A stretch of 64,000 nt of DNA. It comes from Trichoplax adhaerens. Lineage: Eukaryota > Placozoa > Uniplacotomia > Trichoplacea > Trichoplacidae. The number at the start of each line of letters is the position of its first letter. The first letter of the stretch is position 1. A program made the position numbers and the translations under genes. The stretch lies in contig NW_002060954.1 of the NCBI RefSeq assembly GCF_000150275.1, forward strand, positions 1,764,074 through 1,828,073, given 5' to 3'. Of this stretch, positions 27,563 to 51,575 are shown in pieces. The notes below the pieces were generated by a model. That model saw only the letters and a program-made list of their open reading frames with translations, did no database searches and was not told the origin of the DNA.

Positions 27563-30500
27563 ATGTTTGGCACTAGGAAGTTGATACAACTCTTACTTTT
27601 TAGCTATTTACTTCATTTTGCCATCGCCGTAAGTTTCAATTAGATCAAATTTATTTATTCTATATTGTACAGTATTAGGCACTCCCTTTTTCCTTCATTA
27701 ACTCTATTAAACAAACATGCATAGTGATATCTGAAATGGAGTAATGATTCTGGTAATAAATCCACAAATTACTTGAATTTCTACCTTCTCTTTTTCTAGG
27801 TATTTCAACCGTTTCAACCCAAAACATGTCTTGAAATAGCAAAACATAACGCAAATCGTGGCAAGCGCGCAATCGAATATAATGATAAAAGTAGTGGTAA
27901 CCATAACTTAGACCATTCGGCAGGCAAGTTTTGAATCGATGTTAGTTTTAATTTTAATGGCTTTTACTATCATTCAAAAAGTTAACGATTCATAAATAAT
28001 CTCTACGTTTAGACTCTGCTCTTAGAAACGGTATCTATTGGAGTGATAAAGATAAAAAATATCTAGACAGTTTTGATCATGTTTTTACTGCGAAATATCC
28101 CATCGGAGGACGACCACCACAACTTGTTAGCAATCCTGAAGGTTGGACTGGAAACTCCCGGCCTTATATAGATAGCTATGAGCAAGTTTCCACCGAGAAA
28201 AAACCTGGCCTAAAACCACAGGCAGATTTTAGTCAACTAAAGGGTTGGTCAAAAAGCGGTAAATTTTTTCTAGATAAATACGATCATGTCTTTACTGAGA
28301 AGAAACCTGGTGTAAAGCCACGACCAGATTTTAGTCAATTTCATGGTTGGACGGCAGACGGTTTACCTGGTCTAGGAGTTGGTGGTCAATGGGGAGGCAA
28401 AAAACCCTACGTAGATGGTCTTACACCAGGTAACTGGCCGAATCACGGTGGAGATGGCGTTCGTAAGCCAACACAATCAGGTTGGGCACATGGAAAACCA
28501 CCGTACGTTGATGGTCTTAGTGGAGGAGGAAGCTGGTGGAATAATGGCGGACAAGGTAATCATAAACCAACACAATCGGGATCAGGTTCGGGGTCAGGAT
28601 CAGGATCAGGATCAGGTTCTGGATCAGGTTCTGGTTGGGGATTTGGTACTCATAAACCGTCGCATAAGCCAAATGCAACAGGATCAGGATCAGGTTCAGG
28701 TTGGGGTTCCGGCACAAGTAAACCGACTGGATCATCAGGATCAGGCTCGGGTTGGGGTTCTGGTACAAGTAAACCGACTGGATCCTCAGGCTGGGGATTT
28801 GGCAGTAATAAACCCACAGGATCAGGATCAGGCTGGGGTTCTGGCACAAGTAAACCGACTGGATCAGGCTCCGGCTCAGGTTGGGGATTTGGTACTAATA
28901 AACCTACAGGATCAGGATCGAGCTCAGGCTCAGGCTGGGGATTTGGTACTAATAAACCTACAGGATCAGGCTCAGGTTGGGGTTCTGGCACAAGTAAACC
29001 GACTGGATCCTCAGGATCAGGCTCAGGCTGGGGATTTGGTACTAATAAACCTACAGGATCAGGATCAGGATCAGGTTGGGGTTCTGGCACAAGTAAACCG
29101 ACTGGATCTTCAGGATCAGGCTCAGGCTGGGGATTTGGTACTAATAAGCCTACAGGGTCAGGATCAAGCTCAGGCTCAGGCTGGGGTTCTGGCACAAGTA
29201 AACCGACTGGAGCTTCAGGATCAGGCTCAGGCTGGGGATTTGGTACTAATAAACCTACAGGATCAGGATCAAGCTCAGGCTCAGGCTCAGGCTGGGGTTC
29301 TGGTACAAGTAAACCGACTGGATCTTCAGGATCAGGCTCAGGCTCAGGCTGGGGATTTGGTACTAATAAACCTACAGGATCAGGATCAGGCTCAGGCTCA
29401 GGCTGGGGTTCTGGCACAAGTAAACCGACTGGATCATCAAGCTCAGGCTCAGGCTGGGGATTTGGTACTAATAAACCTACAGGATCAGGCTCAGGTTGGG
29501 GTTCTGGCACAAGTAAACCGACTGGATCTTCAGGATCAGGCTCAGGTTGGGAACTTGGTACTAATAAACCTACAGGATCAGGATCAAGTTCAGGCTCAGG
29601 CTCAGGCTGGGGTTCTGGCACAAGTAAACCGACTGGATCATCAGGATCAGGCTCAGGCTCAGGCTCAGGTTGGGGTTCTGGCACAAGTAAACCGACTGGA
29701 TCTTCAGGATCAGGCTCAGGCTGGGGATTTGGTACTAATAAACCTACAGGATCAGACTCAGGTTGGGGTTCTGGCACAAGTAAACCTACTGGATCATCAG
29801 GATCAGGCTCAGGTTGGGGTTCTGGCACAAGTAAACCGACTGGATCTTCAGGATCAGGCTCAGACTGGGGATTTGGCACTAATAAACCTACAGGATCAGG
29901 CTCAGGTCCAGGTTGGGGTTCTGGCACAAACAAACCGACTGGATCTTCAGGATCAGGTTCAGGCTCAGGTTGGGGTTCTGGTACAAGTAAGCCGACTGGA
30001 TCAGGATCAGGCTCAGGTTGGGGTTCTGGCACAAGTAAACCGACTGGATCTTCCGGATCAGGTTCGGGCTGGGGTTTTGGTACTAATAAACCTACAGGAT
30101 CTGGCTCAGGTTCAGGTTCAGGTTGGGGTTCTGGCACAAGTAAACCGACTGGATCTTCAGGATCAGGCTCAGGCTCAGGTTGGGATTCTGGCACAAGTAA
30201 ACCGACTGGATCATCAGGCTCAGACTCAGGTTGGGGTTCTAGCACAAGTAAACCGACTGGATCATCAGGCTCAGGCTCAGGTTGGGGTTCTGGTACAAGT
30301 AATCCGACTGGATCATCAGGATCAGGCTCAGGCTGGGGATTTGGTACTAATAAACCTACAGGATCAGGATCAGGCTCCGGTTGGGGTTCTGGCACAAGTA
30401 AACCGACTGGATCTTCAGGGTCAGGCTCAGGCTCAGGTTGGGGTTCTGGCACAAGTAAACCGACTGGATCTTCAGGATCAGGCTCAGGTTGGGGTTCTGG

Positions 30501-31659
30501 TACTAGCAATCCGACTGGATCATCAGGATCAGGTTCAGGCTCAGGCTCTGGTTGGGATTCTGGTACAAGTAAACCAACTGGATCATCAAGCTCAGGCTCA
30601 GGCTGGGGTTCTGGCACAAGTAAGCCAACTGGATCTTCAGGATCAGGCTCAGGTTGGGGTTTTGGCACGAGTAAACCAACTGGATCATCAGGATCAGGAT
30701 CTAGCTCAGGCTCAGGCTCAGGTTGGGGTTCTGGCACAAGTAAACCGACTGGATCATCAGGATCAGGCTCAGGTTGGGGTTCTGGCACGAGTAAACCGAC
30801 CGGATCATCAGGCTCAGGCTCAGGCTCAGGTTGGGGTTCTGACACAAGTAAACCAACTGGATCATCAGGATCTGGCTCAGGCTGGGGATTTGGTACTAGT
30901 AAACCTACAGGATCAGGCTCAGATTGGGGTTCTGGCACAAGTAAGCCGACTGGATCATCAGGATCAGGCTCAAATTTGGGAACTGCATCATCAGGCTCAG
31001 GAGGGAGTCAAATTAAAAATAATAATGGATACTATACATTATATGATGCTGGGAATTTGCCTTACATGGCGTACTGTGACTTCAAATCTGATAATAACTA
31101 TGTTTGGACTTTGATAACATCGTTCTCTCGCGAAAATGGAAATCATGCTGCTTTGTCACCATATGGTAAACCATTCCGAAAGCCGCTCTCGCAAAATTTT
31201 CCTAGCTACGAAAATCAAGCGGATAATTGGAATAAATTACGTTTTGACCTTCCTAGAATGAACTTAATTAAAACACATTCCACACACTGGCGTGCAACTT
31301 GTAATTTCCAACAAACCGAAATATTAGCAAATCACAAAGATTATGTACGAGGAGCCCTTAAGACGCTGGATATAATTACTGCGCTTGGCAATAAGTGCGC
31401 TGCAGTAGAATATTTTAATGTTGATGGTAAAGGTTGTAGTAACTGCAAGATACCCGTTTCGACTATACAGGATAGTCTCTTTGGGGGTAACAGGATGCCT
31501 TATGTCCCTGTAAAGCATTTTTCTAAGTGTGGCACTCCAATTGCTATTACGGACAACACTGAAAATCTGTTTGGTAATTACGATGGAAAGTCTCATACCT
31601 TTTCCTGCTCCAAAGCTAGCACTTCTACTACAAATTGGTGGTTAGGTGGACGTATCTAA
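27563..31659 (+). CDS. Secreted Gly/Ser/Trp repeat protein with fibrinogen-related-like C-terminus
   Basis: Model: exons 27563-27628, 27912-27940 and 28026-31659, giving 1242 codons. Exon 1 encodes a textbook signal peptide (residues 1-22, Leu/Phe-rich core, ending HFAIA) with a GTAAGT donor. Exon 2 is 29 nt. Residues about 33-210 hold imperfect repeats of [10 protein letters not shown] and DFSQ(x)GW. Residues about 211-1015 are about 43 copies of [17 protein letters not shown] or [13 protein letters not shown]. Residues 1016-1242 begin with a YMAYCDF...WTLI motif like the N-terminal part of fibrinogen-related domains, then STHWRATC and several cysteines. This tail resembles uncharacterised invertebrate FReD-like proteins. 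It is probably an extracellular or mucus/adhesive component (inference). The 5' exons are less certain than the large exon. Open frames in other phases and on the opposite strand are artefacts of the stop-free repeat. Confidence 0.75.
28561..30970 (+). repeat. Tandem minisatellite encoding GSGSGW(G/S/F)GT(S/N)KPTG units
   Basis: About 2.4 kb with roughly 43 units of about 45-70 bp, each containing a variable GGATCAGGCTCAGG run, TGGGG, a GGCACAAG or GGTACTAAT block and AAACC(G/T)AC(T/A)GGA. Two unit types, S-type (GTSKPTGSS) and F-type (FGTNKPTG), tend to alternate. It lies wholly within the last exon of the secreted protein and is an obvious site for length polymorphism and assembly collapse. 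Confidence 0.95.
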
Positions 31660-33889
31660 AGAAACCGTGGACCAATCATTCTATAAGGCTTCAATTTTGA
31701 ATAAAATCAAAATTTAAGGCATATGTTTAAATTTAAGCAACTTTGTAGGATAAATTTCGGTGTTTCATATGGTAAATATCATAGCATCGTAATACTTTCG
31801 TAACACATAGCTATTCAAGGGGTTAATTATAATTATTAAGATACTTTAGCAGTACAGTATATTTCTTCAAACATGCTGGAAAATCGCTATTATTCTATCT
31901 GCAATATTGATAATAAGTAATGTACTCAACTTAAAGTTAATCTAAGCTCATCTAATATACTAACAGATTGAGATAATATGTGTATATGGTATTATATTGG
32001 TATGCAATGATTTAAAATCGTCATTTTCCTATATTTATCGGCGTGCTTAAGTTAAAATTCATATATTTTAGATTATTAATGAGATTGCTTCACTTTAATA
32101 ACATTCGACCTTCGATTGATTAAGGTGTTTCTATCAGTAAAATTTCGATGAAATACAACAGTTATTGTATCTAATATACTGTTGGAACGGACTATAAAAC
32201 ATAACCGTTTTAAAGCTTACAAGGCAAGCTCTTTTGACTTTATTCCGTTTCCAAATCGAGTCACTATAACTCTATTCTCTTATTATCGTCAACGTTAATA
32301 TAACAGTACCTTGGACTATCACATATACCTAGGTTTATCTAGTATGAGAATACAGTATAACTAGTAGGCAATACATCAGCGAAATACCAGTTTTAGTCGG
32401 AAGGAAAAGGTAGTACTGTATTTGTACGGTATTTACAGTGAGTTTATATCACTATTAAATTGTGGAGTAAGCTACTGATTAAGGATTTGTAGATGTAATA
32501 GATCGGATAAGTACATTAGTAAAATGCAAATTACCGTCATATCAGGCTGTATAGAAGTTTATTACGCTTTCCCGCTCGTCATAGAGTCTGTACGTAGTTA
32601 ATATAGGGAAACACGGTAAAAAAATAAAGATAAAGTATATAGCAAAATGGTACTAGTAAATCAGAACTATACGAATGCGAGTCTCCCATCTGTATTTATT
32701 TCTATCATATAGCACAATTGTGGAAACGCATGTCCTTGTATGTCCACCGATATACACACCACTAAAACGGTAATTTCGTAACGGCTAGGTTGTTTAGTTA
32801 AATTATTTATTCTTTGTATAGTTTTACGTCTAGGCTAAAGAGACACAGATTAGATACTCGATTTATGCGTATATGAGACTAAATTCAGATGTTGATTGCT
32901 GTATCGTCAGAAATTATTAAAGGAACAGAACGAGTAGTCCCTAGTTTTGTATACGTTAAGCGCCTTTTAGACTTTGTCTATAGTATATAATTATAATAAG
33001 AAATATAAAATTTACGTAGTAATTGGAGTATACGCAGAAAAAGGAAAGGAAGGTAAAAAAAATGAATACTTTACTGCACAAGTGTATATTGCATTATGTC
33101 AACTCATTTATGTTAAACGTTACCGATACTTCCTAGACCGTGTTTATTGTCAAATTTTTGTTATAGCCGTACTTATCTACTTGTCTTATCCGATCGTTAG
33201 GAGCATAAATTCCGAAAGCACTATCTACAGAGTAATGCTTATTGATTTCTATATTACGATTTCGTTCAAATCAGATGTACCTGTATCTTAAAAACTCTGC
33301 ACTAGAAGGAGCACGTAATCTGATTTTCAAGCGATTGTACTTCTTAGTAATTTTTTCATACAGTTTTACTGTTGCATTTCATGGTTATAGTCTAATACAA
33401 AGTTAACTAATTATTTTACTTCAATTAAATTTCATTTTATTTTATCCGTAAATGTCGCCTTAAGCGGTAAATCCATTCGTAAATATATAAAGTCTTGTAT
33501 GACGTAAGATCAATTTTCCGTATACATAGGCATTCATGCAGGTGCAATGGGTGACTGAAATCAAAATCAATTATCAAACTATTTATAATGACGACAGTTT
33601 ATTAGAATTAACAATTACAATTGGTTTAGTTTAATGATAGCCTTTATTATTAACTTGATGAATTAGGGCCAATGTTTCTTTTACTACACGTAGTTTTATT
33701 ATCGCCTCTTTGATTTTTAATGCGATTTTAATGCATAATAGCCAAGAAAATTATTAATGAGATTAAAAGCTGAATATTTATTTATCTTTTACACACAGTC
33801 ATGAGAATGACAGAATTGCAATCAATTTTAGTAATAAAAGGTAAAATCGAAGCATAAAAGATTTTAAAATATTGAAAAGCTGACATGTC
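31660..33889. other. Intergenic region
   Basis: About 2.2 kb between convergent genes, the secreted protein (+) and the bHLH gene (-). There is one 105-codon frame at 32974-33291 with no recognisable domain. AT-rich, nothing else seen. Confidence 0.5.
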
Positions 33890-34159
33890 CTAGTCTTGTA
33901 AGATTTGACTAAGTTCTACTATGTAACATCGTGCTAATGTCAAAGTTTGTTGTTTGCTAAGTGATTTTCTGCGATCTACTGGCAAGAAAGACAACTTTAA
34001 ACGCAACTGATCAAAAGCTTCATTTAAATAATGCATTCGAATTCTCTCTCGTTCCGTAGCTCGGTGACGGCGTTTCATTAGGCGTTCTTGCTGATGACCT
34101 TGATTAAATTCAAGCTGCATCTGCGTTGGTGTATCTTCAATACTTCGATTTCTCCGCAT
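33890..34159 (-). CDS. Small bHLH transcription factor, atonal/neurogenin-like
   Basis: A single-exon frame of 89 codons; an in-frame stop lies upstream of the only ATG. The bHLH domain covers residues about 28-88. The basic region (RRHRATERERIRM) has the Glu-Arg pair that reads E-boxes. Helix 1 is LNEAFDQLR, the loop LPVDRRKSL, and helix 2 SKQQTLTLARCYIVELSQIL. ERxRM-x-x-LNEAFD and LSKxxTLxxAxxYIxxL are hallmarks of class A (atonal/neurogenin/ASCL-related) factors, which normally dimerise with E proteins in the nucleus. The protein is little more than the domain, with 27 residues before it and one after. Exact subfamily cannot be settled by eye. Confidence 0.85.
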   Translation of the reverse strand: MRRNRSIEDTPTQMQLEFNQGHQQERLMKRRHRATERERIRMHYLNEAFDQLRLKLSFLPVDRRKSLSKQQTLTLARCYIVELSQILQD

Positions 34160-36518
34160 AGTGTTTCTATTCGCTTTCTTAGTAGGTACGGAATCTCGTT
34201 TTAGTTATTTTCGAACTGCTAAAAAAGTTGATGAGTGTTGATAAATTTAGCAGTGTTCCATCTTTTATAAGGCGTGACTATGAAGATCTGCTATCAAAAA
34301 TTTAAGACTACCTGTACGCCTGTTGATTTATAGGTTACTTGAATTCTTTCTCAGTCATATAGATATGGGGAATATTCCGAATAGCTACAGGGTGTTAAAT
34401 TATAATAATTATTTATTAAAATAAATATAAGATAAAATATCTCCTTACAACATTTTCAGAATGTATCACAAAGCGACAGCCTGCAATCAGCAAATTCAGT
34501 AACACAAACAATATACCGTATGAATGACTTATCTTCAGCATGTGTCTAGATTTAACAGTACACACTCTAAAATTCGTAGATACAACAGCATGGACGATTA
34601 CATTGCAGTTGAATATGTAGTATATGGTTTATTAACGCTAATTTCGTAATGTATACACATTGTTTACTGTAATAGATTAATGAGATATAAGCAATTGAAG
34701 TTCTTAACAAATTCTGGGATTAGTCCATATCATGTTGTTATATAAATACTGTAAATAGTAAGAAGCTACAGCTATTTCACACAAGGAATTGCTTACGTTA
34801 ATTAATTATCAGTAAAACTCTGTAGAGCCAAAGCAGTTGCATACATACAGTATATGCACGTGTATATTAGCATTAATGACATTCGCACGTTCGGTTCAGT
34901 ATCACTAAATTATTATAACTAGCGATTGCCTCACGCACAATGAAAAGACTCGCTTGTACAAGCGACTAGTTTTCTATTCCCTTTTTTTATCAATATTTTA
35001 AATTGAAAGGTGATCGAGGAGTCTGTAGTTGTGTTTCAATTTACGCCTTAGGTTGCTAACGACTACGTTCAAAATTTATTCTTGCTTGCTACTGTTATGC
35101 AAATTAAACAGTCCAGGCAGCTGCTTGCAAAAATTACTCTTACTTGACTTCAATCACCTAGACGTCAAATATTAATGAATTTATGACTATGGAATACGCA
35201 ACTGAGGTCCATGACTACCTTCCAGTCACTCTTTGCTTAATTCGTTATCCACTTCTGTAGCATCATTAACGACTCGCAATGTTTCCGTATTTCATTAATC
35301 AGTGCTAAATGCAATGTTTATCATTTAATTTTAACAACTTCTTATTCTTTGCATTTTGTTGTTTCTTGTGCAGCACGCGCTTAACGCCTGTTAACATCTT
35401 ATTAGACACGCGTACAACTGTCGACATTGAATTTATTTACCTACCAAAGGAATCACTTAAGATTAGGCGTAAATTGATGATCAACACGAAAGATTCATAT
35501 TATTGCGAGAAACATAGTTGCAACAACCATTCTTCCTCAAGCAGAAGGCATGCTATGCTAATATTTAACAAATCTGTTACCAACTATTTCAAACACAATC
35601 AACAGCATTAGCCTTAACATCGTTATTAGCGTCATTGCTTAAAATCATGTAGTAACAATTGTAATCGGAGCGTTTCGATTGCTAAAGAATAGGTTGTAAT
35701 CTTACAGTTATTTGAATACATCTAACAATTTTGATCTTTCCATTACTCACTAGAACCATCGCTTCTATTCAAGATCACAATATGGAATTTCAATAAAAGA
35801 CATTGATGCGATTTCACATTGCCACAAATTTTCGTGTCAACGAAGCGTTCATAAATAAATTGTTTGGATTTCATTTCATACTAACTAAAGCAGTAATACT
35901 GTAATAGGAATGTGATACTTTATAGAAAGTTTCCCATACAGTTATATCATACAAGGTTCGAATTAAAAGCTAATAATTTTTATAACGGCTATCTGTAAAC
36001 ACACCATACGTAGCTAGTCATGTGAATAACGGTAACACCTAACATAAAAGAATAACTACTGTTCGAACTTGCTTAGCAATGCAAATGGTACATCAATATT
36101 TCATTTTTTAATATCAACCATTCTTTGGCACTAAAGTTTTCTGAATTTCAGACGTTTTGCACGTGGTATAACAAATTACGTAACAGTTCCAAAAAGTAAT
36201 AAAAGCCGTTACTACAACTATCTCTAAGATACTAACATATAAATGTAACGGCATAACGGACTCTACTAACGTTATCTCGTTCAGTGACTGCGTTTATATA
36301 GGAATAGAATCTATCGTTGTTTAAATGCAGTCAAATAAATTTGACTACAACCATAGTTGATGCTATTAGTTAAAAAATGTTTCGGATTGGCCGTACTCAT
36401 TTCTTAAAACGGAATTGATTGTAAGTGCTTTTCTTCATCAAATTTTAACACTTCCTGGTATACCATTTCTATTAAATTAATTTAATTTAATAGTGTTCTA
36501 TTTAGACAAAAGCTCTTA
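34160..36518. other. Intergenic region between bHLH and JNK genes
   Basis: About 2.4 kb. One + strand frame at 35309-35611 (100 codons) starts with a hydrophobic Phe/Cys-rich stretch that could be a signal peptide and later has RR pairs, but no homology is recognised and it may be chance. The rest may hold regulatory sequence of the bHLH gene, whose start lies at the left edge. Confidence 0.4.
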
Positions 36519-41336
<4,818 letters not shown>

Positions 41337-41987
41337 GGTCGCTGAGGTATTAAGGTAGAATAAAATTAATTTATCACCATTACGATAAAAATAACTACGA
41401 GGATCTATGGGCAGGAAACTTCTCCAGTAGGGAGCGCTGTTTGAAAGGAACATTGAAAATATGGGCCCAGCACATCAGCGCCTGCGTACGTTACAGTACT
41501 GCCTTAAAACCCCCCCCCGTTTTTGTCCCAATCTACAGTCTCAACGGTCATGGCGGTACTGTGACAGTATATACTGTACACTGTACAAATCATGTCCATA
41601 CACAACGCATTACCACCTGCGTCGTAGCAAAATACATGACCGAAATCAGCTTAAAATCATAGATGTAAGAAAATCCTCCTCCCCTCCAAAAACATGCCAC
41701 TGATTTAGACTACTTATAGTATTCAAATATTGTACAGTAAGGTATACAGTATAGTATACTATGATGGACTACTAAGAATGGTAATAGTCGTAGTATTCTA
41801 GTCGTCTATGATGAACAGATACTACGTAGTAGGTAGTATTGGACATTGCGTAAACGCTGTTGTGCAGCATGTTGACTGGTACAGTACTTGCATTGAACGT
41901 TCCAGTGGGCAGAAGCGATTACTCTGATGTATCTAGCGTGAAAATATTCGTAGATGCAGGAACTTTATTATACATACAAATTAATTA
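41337..41987. promoter_or_regulatory. Divergent intergenic region, JNK (-) and hydrolase (+)
   Basis: Only 651 bp separate the start codons of the two head-to-head genes, so both promoters must lie here or overlap the 5' UTRs. The stretch contains an eight-C run near 41510-41518 and many TACAGTA/TATACTGTA words, notably at 41565-41590 and 41730-41760. No TATA box or initiator can be assigned confidently. Open frames at 41441-41703 are dismissed as chance. Confidence 0.55.
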
Positions 41988-44259
41988 ATGCTACGAATTT
42001 GCAGCATGGTAGTAATCACTTCCAATTTTTTATACGTTGCAATATTTATTATTTTAGTCCTTTATCTTAACAGCATCATAGTCAATTACAATTATGGTTG
42101 GCCTACGTCGCCGCCTTTTAAGCGTCCTTACTTACGAGCCTTAAACCCAATCAAGATCTTACAAATTAACAGAGAAATTCTTTACTACATCCTATCTTTT
42201 CGCCATATTAATTTATATTTTATGTGGAAAAAGTTATATAATACGGCCAAGCCACCACATTTATATAAGGTTGGTAGGTTGCTATAGACATGATAGAAAA
42301 ATTTAAAATGTGCAGGTCATCTTAATTAAGCAACATACGGTAGTGAGTGGCAATATGATCGGCGCCATAAGTGATAAATAGAAGAGTTATACTGTATAGT
42401 GTAATAGCTTAGCATTACACTGCAATAACCAAAATAATGCTAGAAGTTACTATTACTTCAAGGTAGACTTGTACCTAGGGTCAAATAGAAATTGTAATTA
42501 TGACTAAAAAAGTGGAACTACCTATCCATCTATAGGATATACCATATTCACTTAATGGATGCCGATTAGATATTCATCGTTCGGAAGAGAGTGTTCAAAA
42601 TAACAATACGTTACGCCCAATAGTCATCTATATATATGGTGGAGCATGGATGTTTGGCTCGAAGCAAATGTATTGTGTATTAGCTGCGAATTTAGCTAAT
42701 TTAACAGGCTGCGTCGTTTGTTGTCCAAATTACCTACTGGTTAATAAGGTAAATTTGATGATCGATATGCAATAAAGCTACTGCTACTGTATACCCATGA
42801 TGCGTTAGTAACCTTTTAATATTTCGGCCGATAACCTGATGTATAATTTATATAATTGATGATGTATGTTCTTGTACTAGTATATTCCAACACAAACATA
42901 GTCTAATGTCTTTTTTATTATGCAAAATGTGCAATAGGGTAATGTAGTTCATATGCTACAAGATTTAAAGGATTGTACTCGATGGCTTATCGATCATGGG
43001 AAAGAATATGGAGGAGATCCTGTAATTAAATTAGAATTTATCGCAGTTGTCAATACCTTAATACGTCTAAATTTTACAAATAATTCAGGATAATCATCCT
43101 TTATTGTTCAATTTTTATTCCTAAATTTATCGTTAATCCTGCATTCAAAATTGATATTTACAGACTTGCACGTACAGTTACGCGTATTACTGAACTGGTT
43201 ATAATTTAATCGATAGGAAAACATATTATTCGTTGGACACTCTTCAGGAGCCCACTTATCCATTTTAAATTTGATAGAATTGATCAGCCAAAGTTATTGG
43301 AATACTGAAAGTAACAATATTGTACGCAAAATTAAAGGTATTACCTCAATCAATTCAAGTAGAGAGTTCATTCATTTTTAGTAAAATTGTTATTGAACTG
43401 CAATGTTTTTAGACGAGTAAGGCATATATTTTTTATACAGAAATAAAAATGTTTTATTCCAAGATCCAAGTGACATGCTGTAGATTATGTACATCAAGTA
43501 AATTGTTAATGTGAAGGCGCATACGATATTGCTACTCTATATGTCAATGATTGTAGTGTCATACACTGCACTATAATGGTTAAGTTATTAATAATGTGTA
43601 ATAGACAACTGATGATATCTAGAATCTACTGAAACTAAGAAAGTAATTCCAAAATCTTTTAGATATAACATCCTTTTTATTGTTAATTAGGCGTTATTGC
43701 ACTAGCTGGCGTTTACGATATTCCACAACACTTATTATATGAGATAGGGAGAGGTGTCGAAGATGTATCCGGTATGTATAGAGCTATGCTCGGTGTTACC
43801 GGTTTAAAGCGCTATTCTCCCTACTATCTAGTTCAAGATATGCTATCAAGAAGTGAAAATACAAGCAGGTTTGATTTCACCTCGTGTGCTAGTTATTAAA
43901 CGCAAATATCTCGTTAGCTGACTTTATAAGATTTTCGATATCTTAAAACTTTATATTTATCTAGAATATGCAATATTTTTGGAATTTCTAATTTTAGTAG
44001 TCAAGAAAAAGACAGTAGTCTGTGGCCGCATATCATATTACTTCATGGAGAGAACGATACTACTGTCCCAGTCCAGCAATCTGAAAAATTTTATCAAGTC
44101 GTTAAGGAATTAGATGTTACCATTGAATATTGCGAATTAAAGCACTTGGATCATACAAACTACATTATTGATATGATGAATGCCAACTATCAAATTCACA
44201 AGATTATCTCTGAAATAATCACGCCCAATGTTCAGAAAATTATTCTTCGTGAACGCTAG
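41988..44259 (+). CDS. Membrane-anchored alpha/beta-hydrolase, prenylcysteine methylesterase-like
   Basis: Exons 41988-42269, 42536-42748, 42938-43021, 43217-43337, 43691-43868 and 43998-44259, 379 codons, all phases consistent. Residues about 13-34 form one transmembrane helix, then a lumenal or cytosolic hydrolase domain follows. Residues 128-132 (YGGAW) take the place of the oxyanion HGGG motif. Nucleophile elbow GHSSG has Ser202, the likely acid is Asp313 in HGENDTTVP, and the likely base is His345 in LDHTNY. EYGGDP and GHSSGAHL are shared with plant isoprenylcysteine methylesterases (ICME) and their animal relatives; the related kynurenine formamidase/AADAC families are alternatives. Substrate is therefore inferred, but an active serine esterase is likely. 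It is divergent from JNK and its stop is 270 bp from that of HERC4 on the other strand. Confidence 0.9.
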
Positions 44260-44528
44260 ATCTAAGATTAATTTTCATTGGACGTACCATATGAAATCTT
44301 TTAATTGTTTAAATGGCAATGTATTACATTAATACCAGATTTTTAGTAATAAATTAAAGTATTCTACACTTGCACCTAAAATATATGTGTACACGTGTAT
44401 TTGCAATCGGTTACTGTAACAAGAATTTTTTATTCGCATTAATTGGATGTCCAAAATTATAATCAATAATCACATTAAATTACAAAATAATGGTAAAGCT
44501 GTTTCAAGTAGCCATAATTATTATACAG

Positions 44529-51575
<7,047 letters not shown>

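Noticed and set aside
27939-27980. MLVLILMAF start as signal peptide of the repeat protein
   Set aside because: Its only usable donor leaves a phase that cannot join the large exon and would imply an intron of 45 nt or less. The 27563 exon fits better.
28650-30938. 762-codon minus-strand frame of Pro-Glu-Pro-Asp repeats
   Set aside because: It is the reverse complement of the same repeat, with no extension beyond the repeat and no start-site context.
28415-31114. 899-codon + strand frame rich in Asp, Gln, Ala, Val
   Set aside because: It is a phase shadow of the Gly/Ser/Trp repeat. The frame continuous with the upstream structured region and the C-terminal cysteine domain is different.
35309-35611. 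100-codon frame with a hydrophobic start and later Arg-Arg pairs
   Set aside because: It could be a small secreted protein, but has no homology, no clear cleavage or amidation cassette and no supporting splice signals. Left in the intergenic note only.
41441-41703. Two overlapping frames in the JNK/hydrolase promoter region
   Set aside because: They lie between divergent starts, have no homology and depend on a poly-C run and TACAGTA words.
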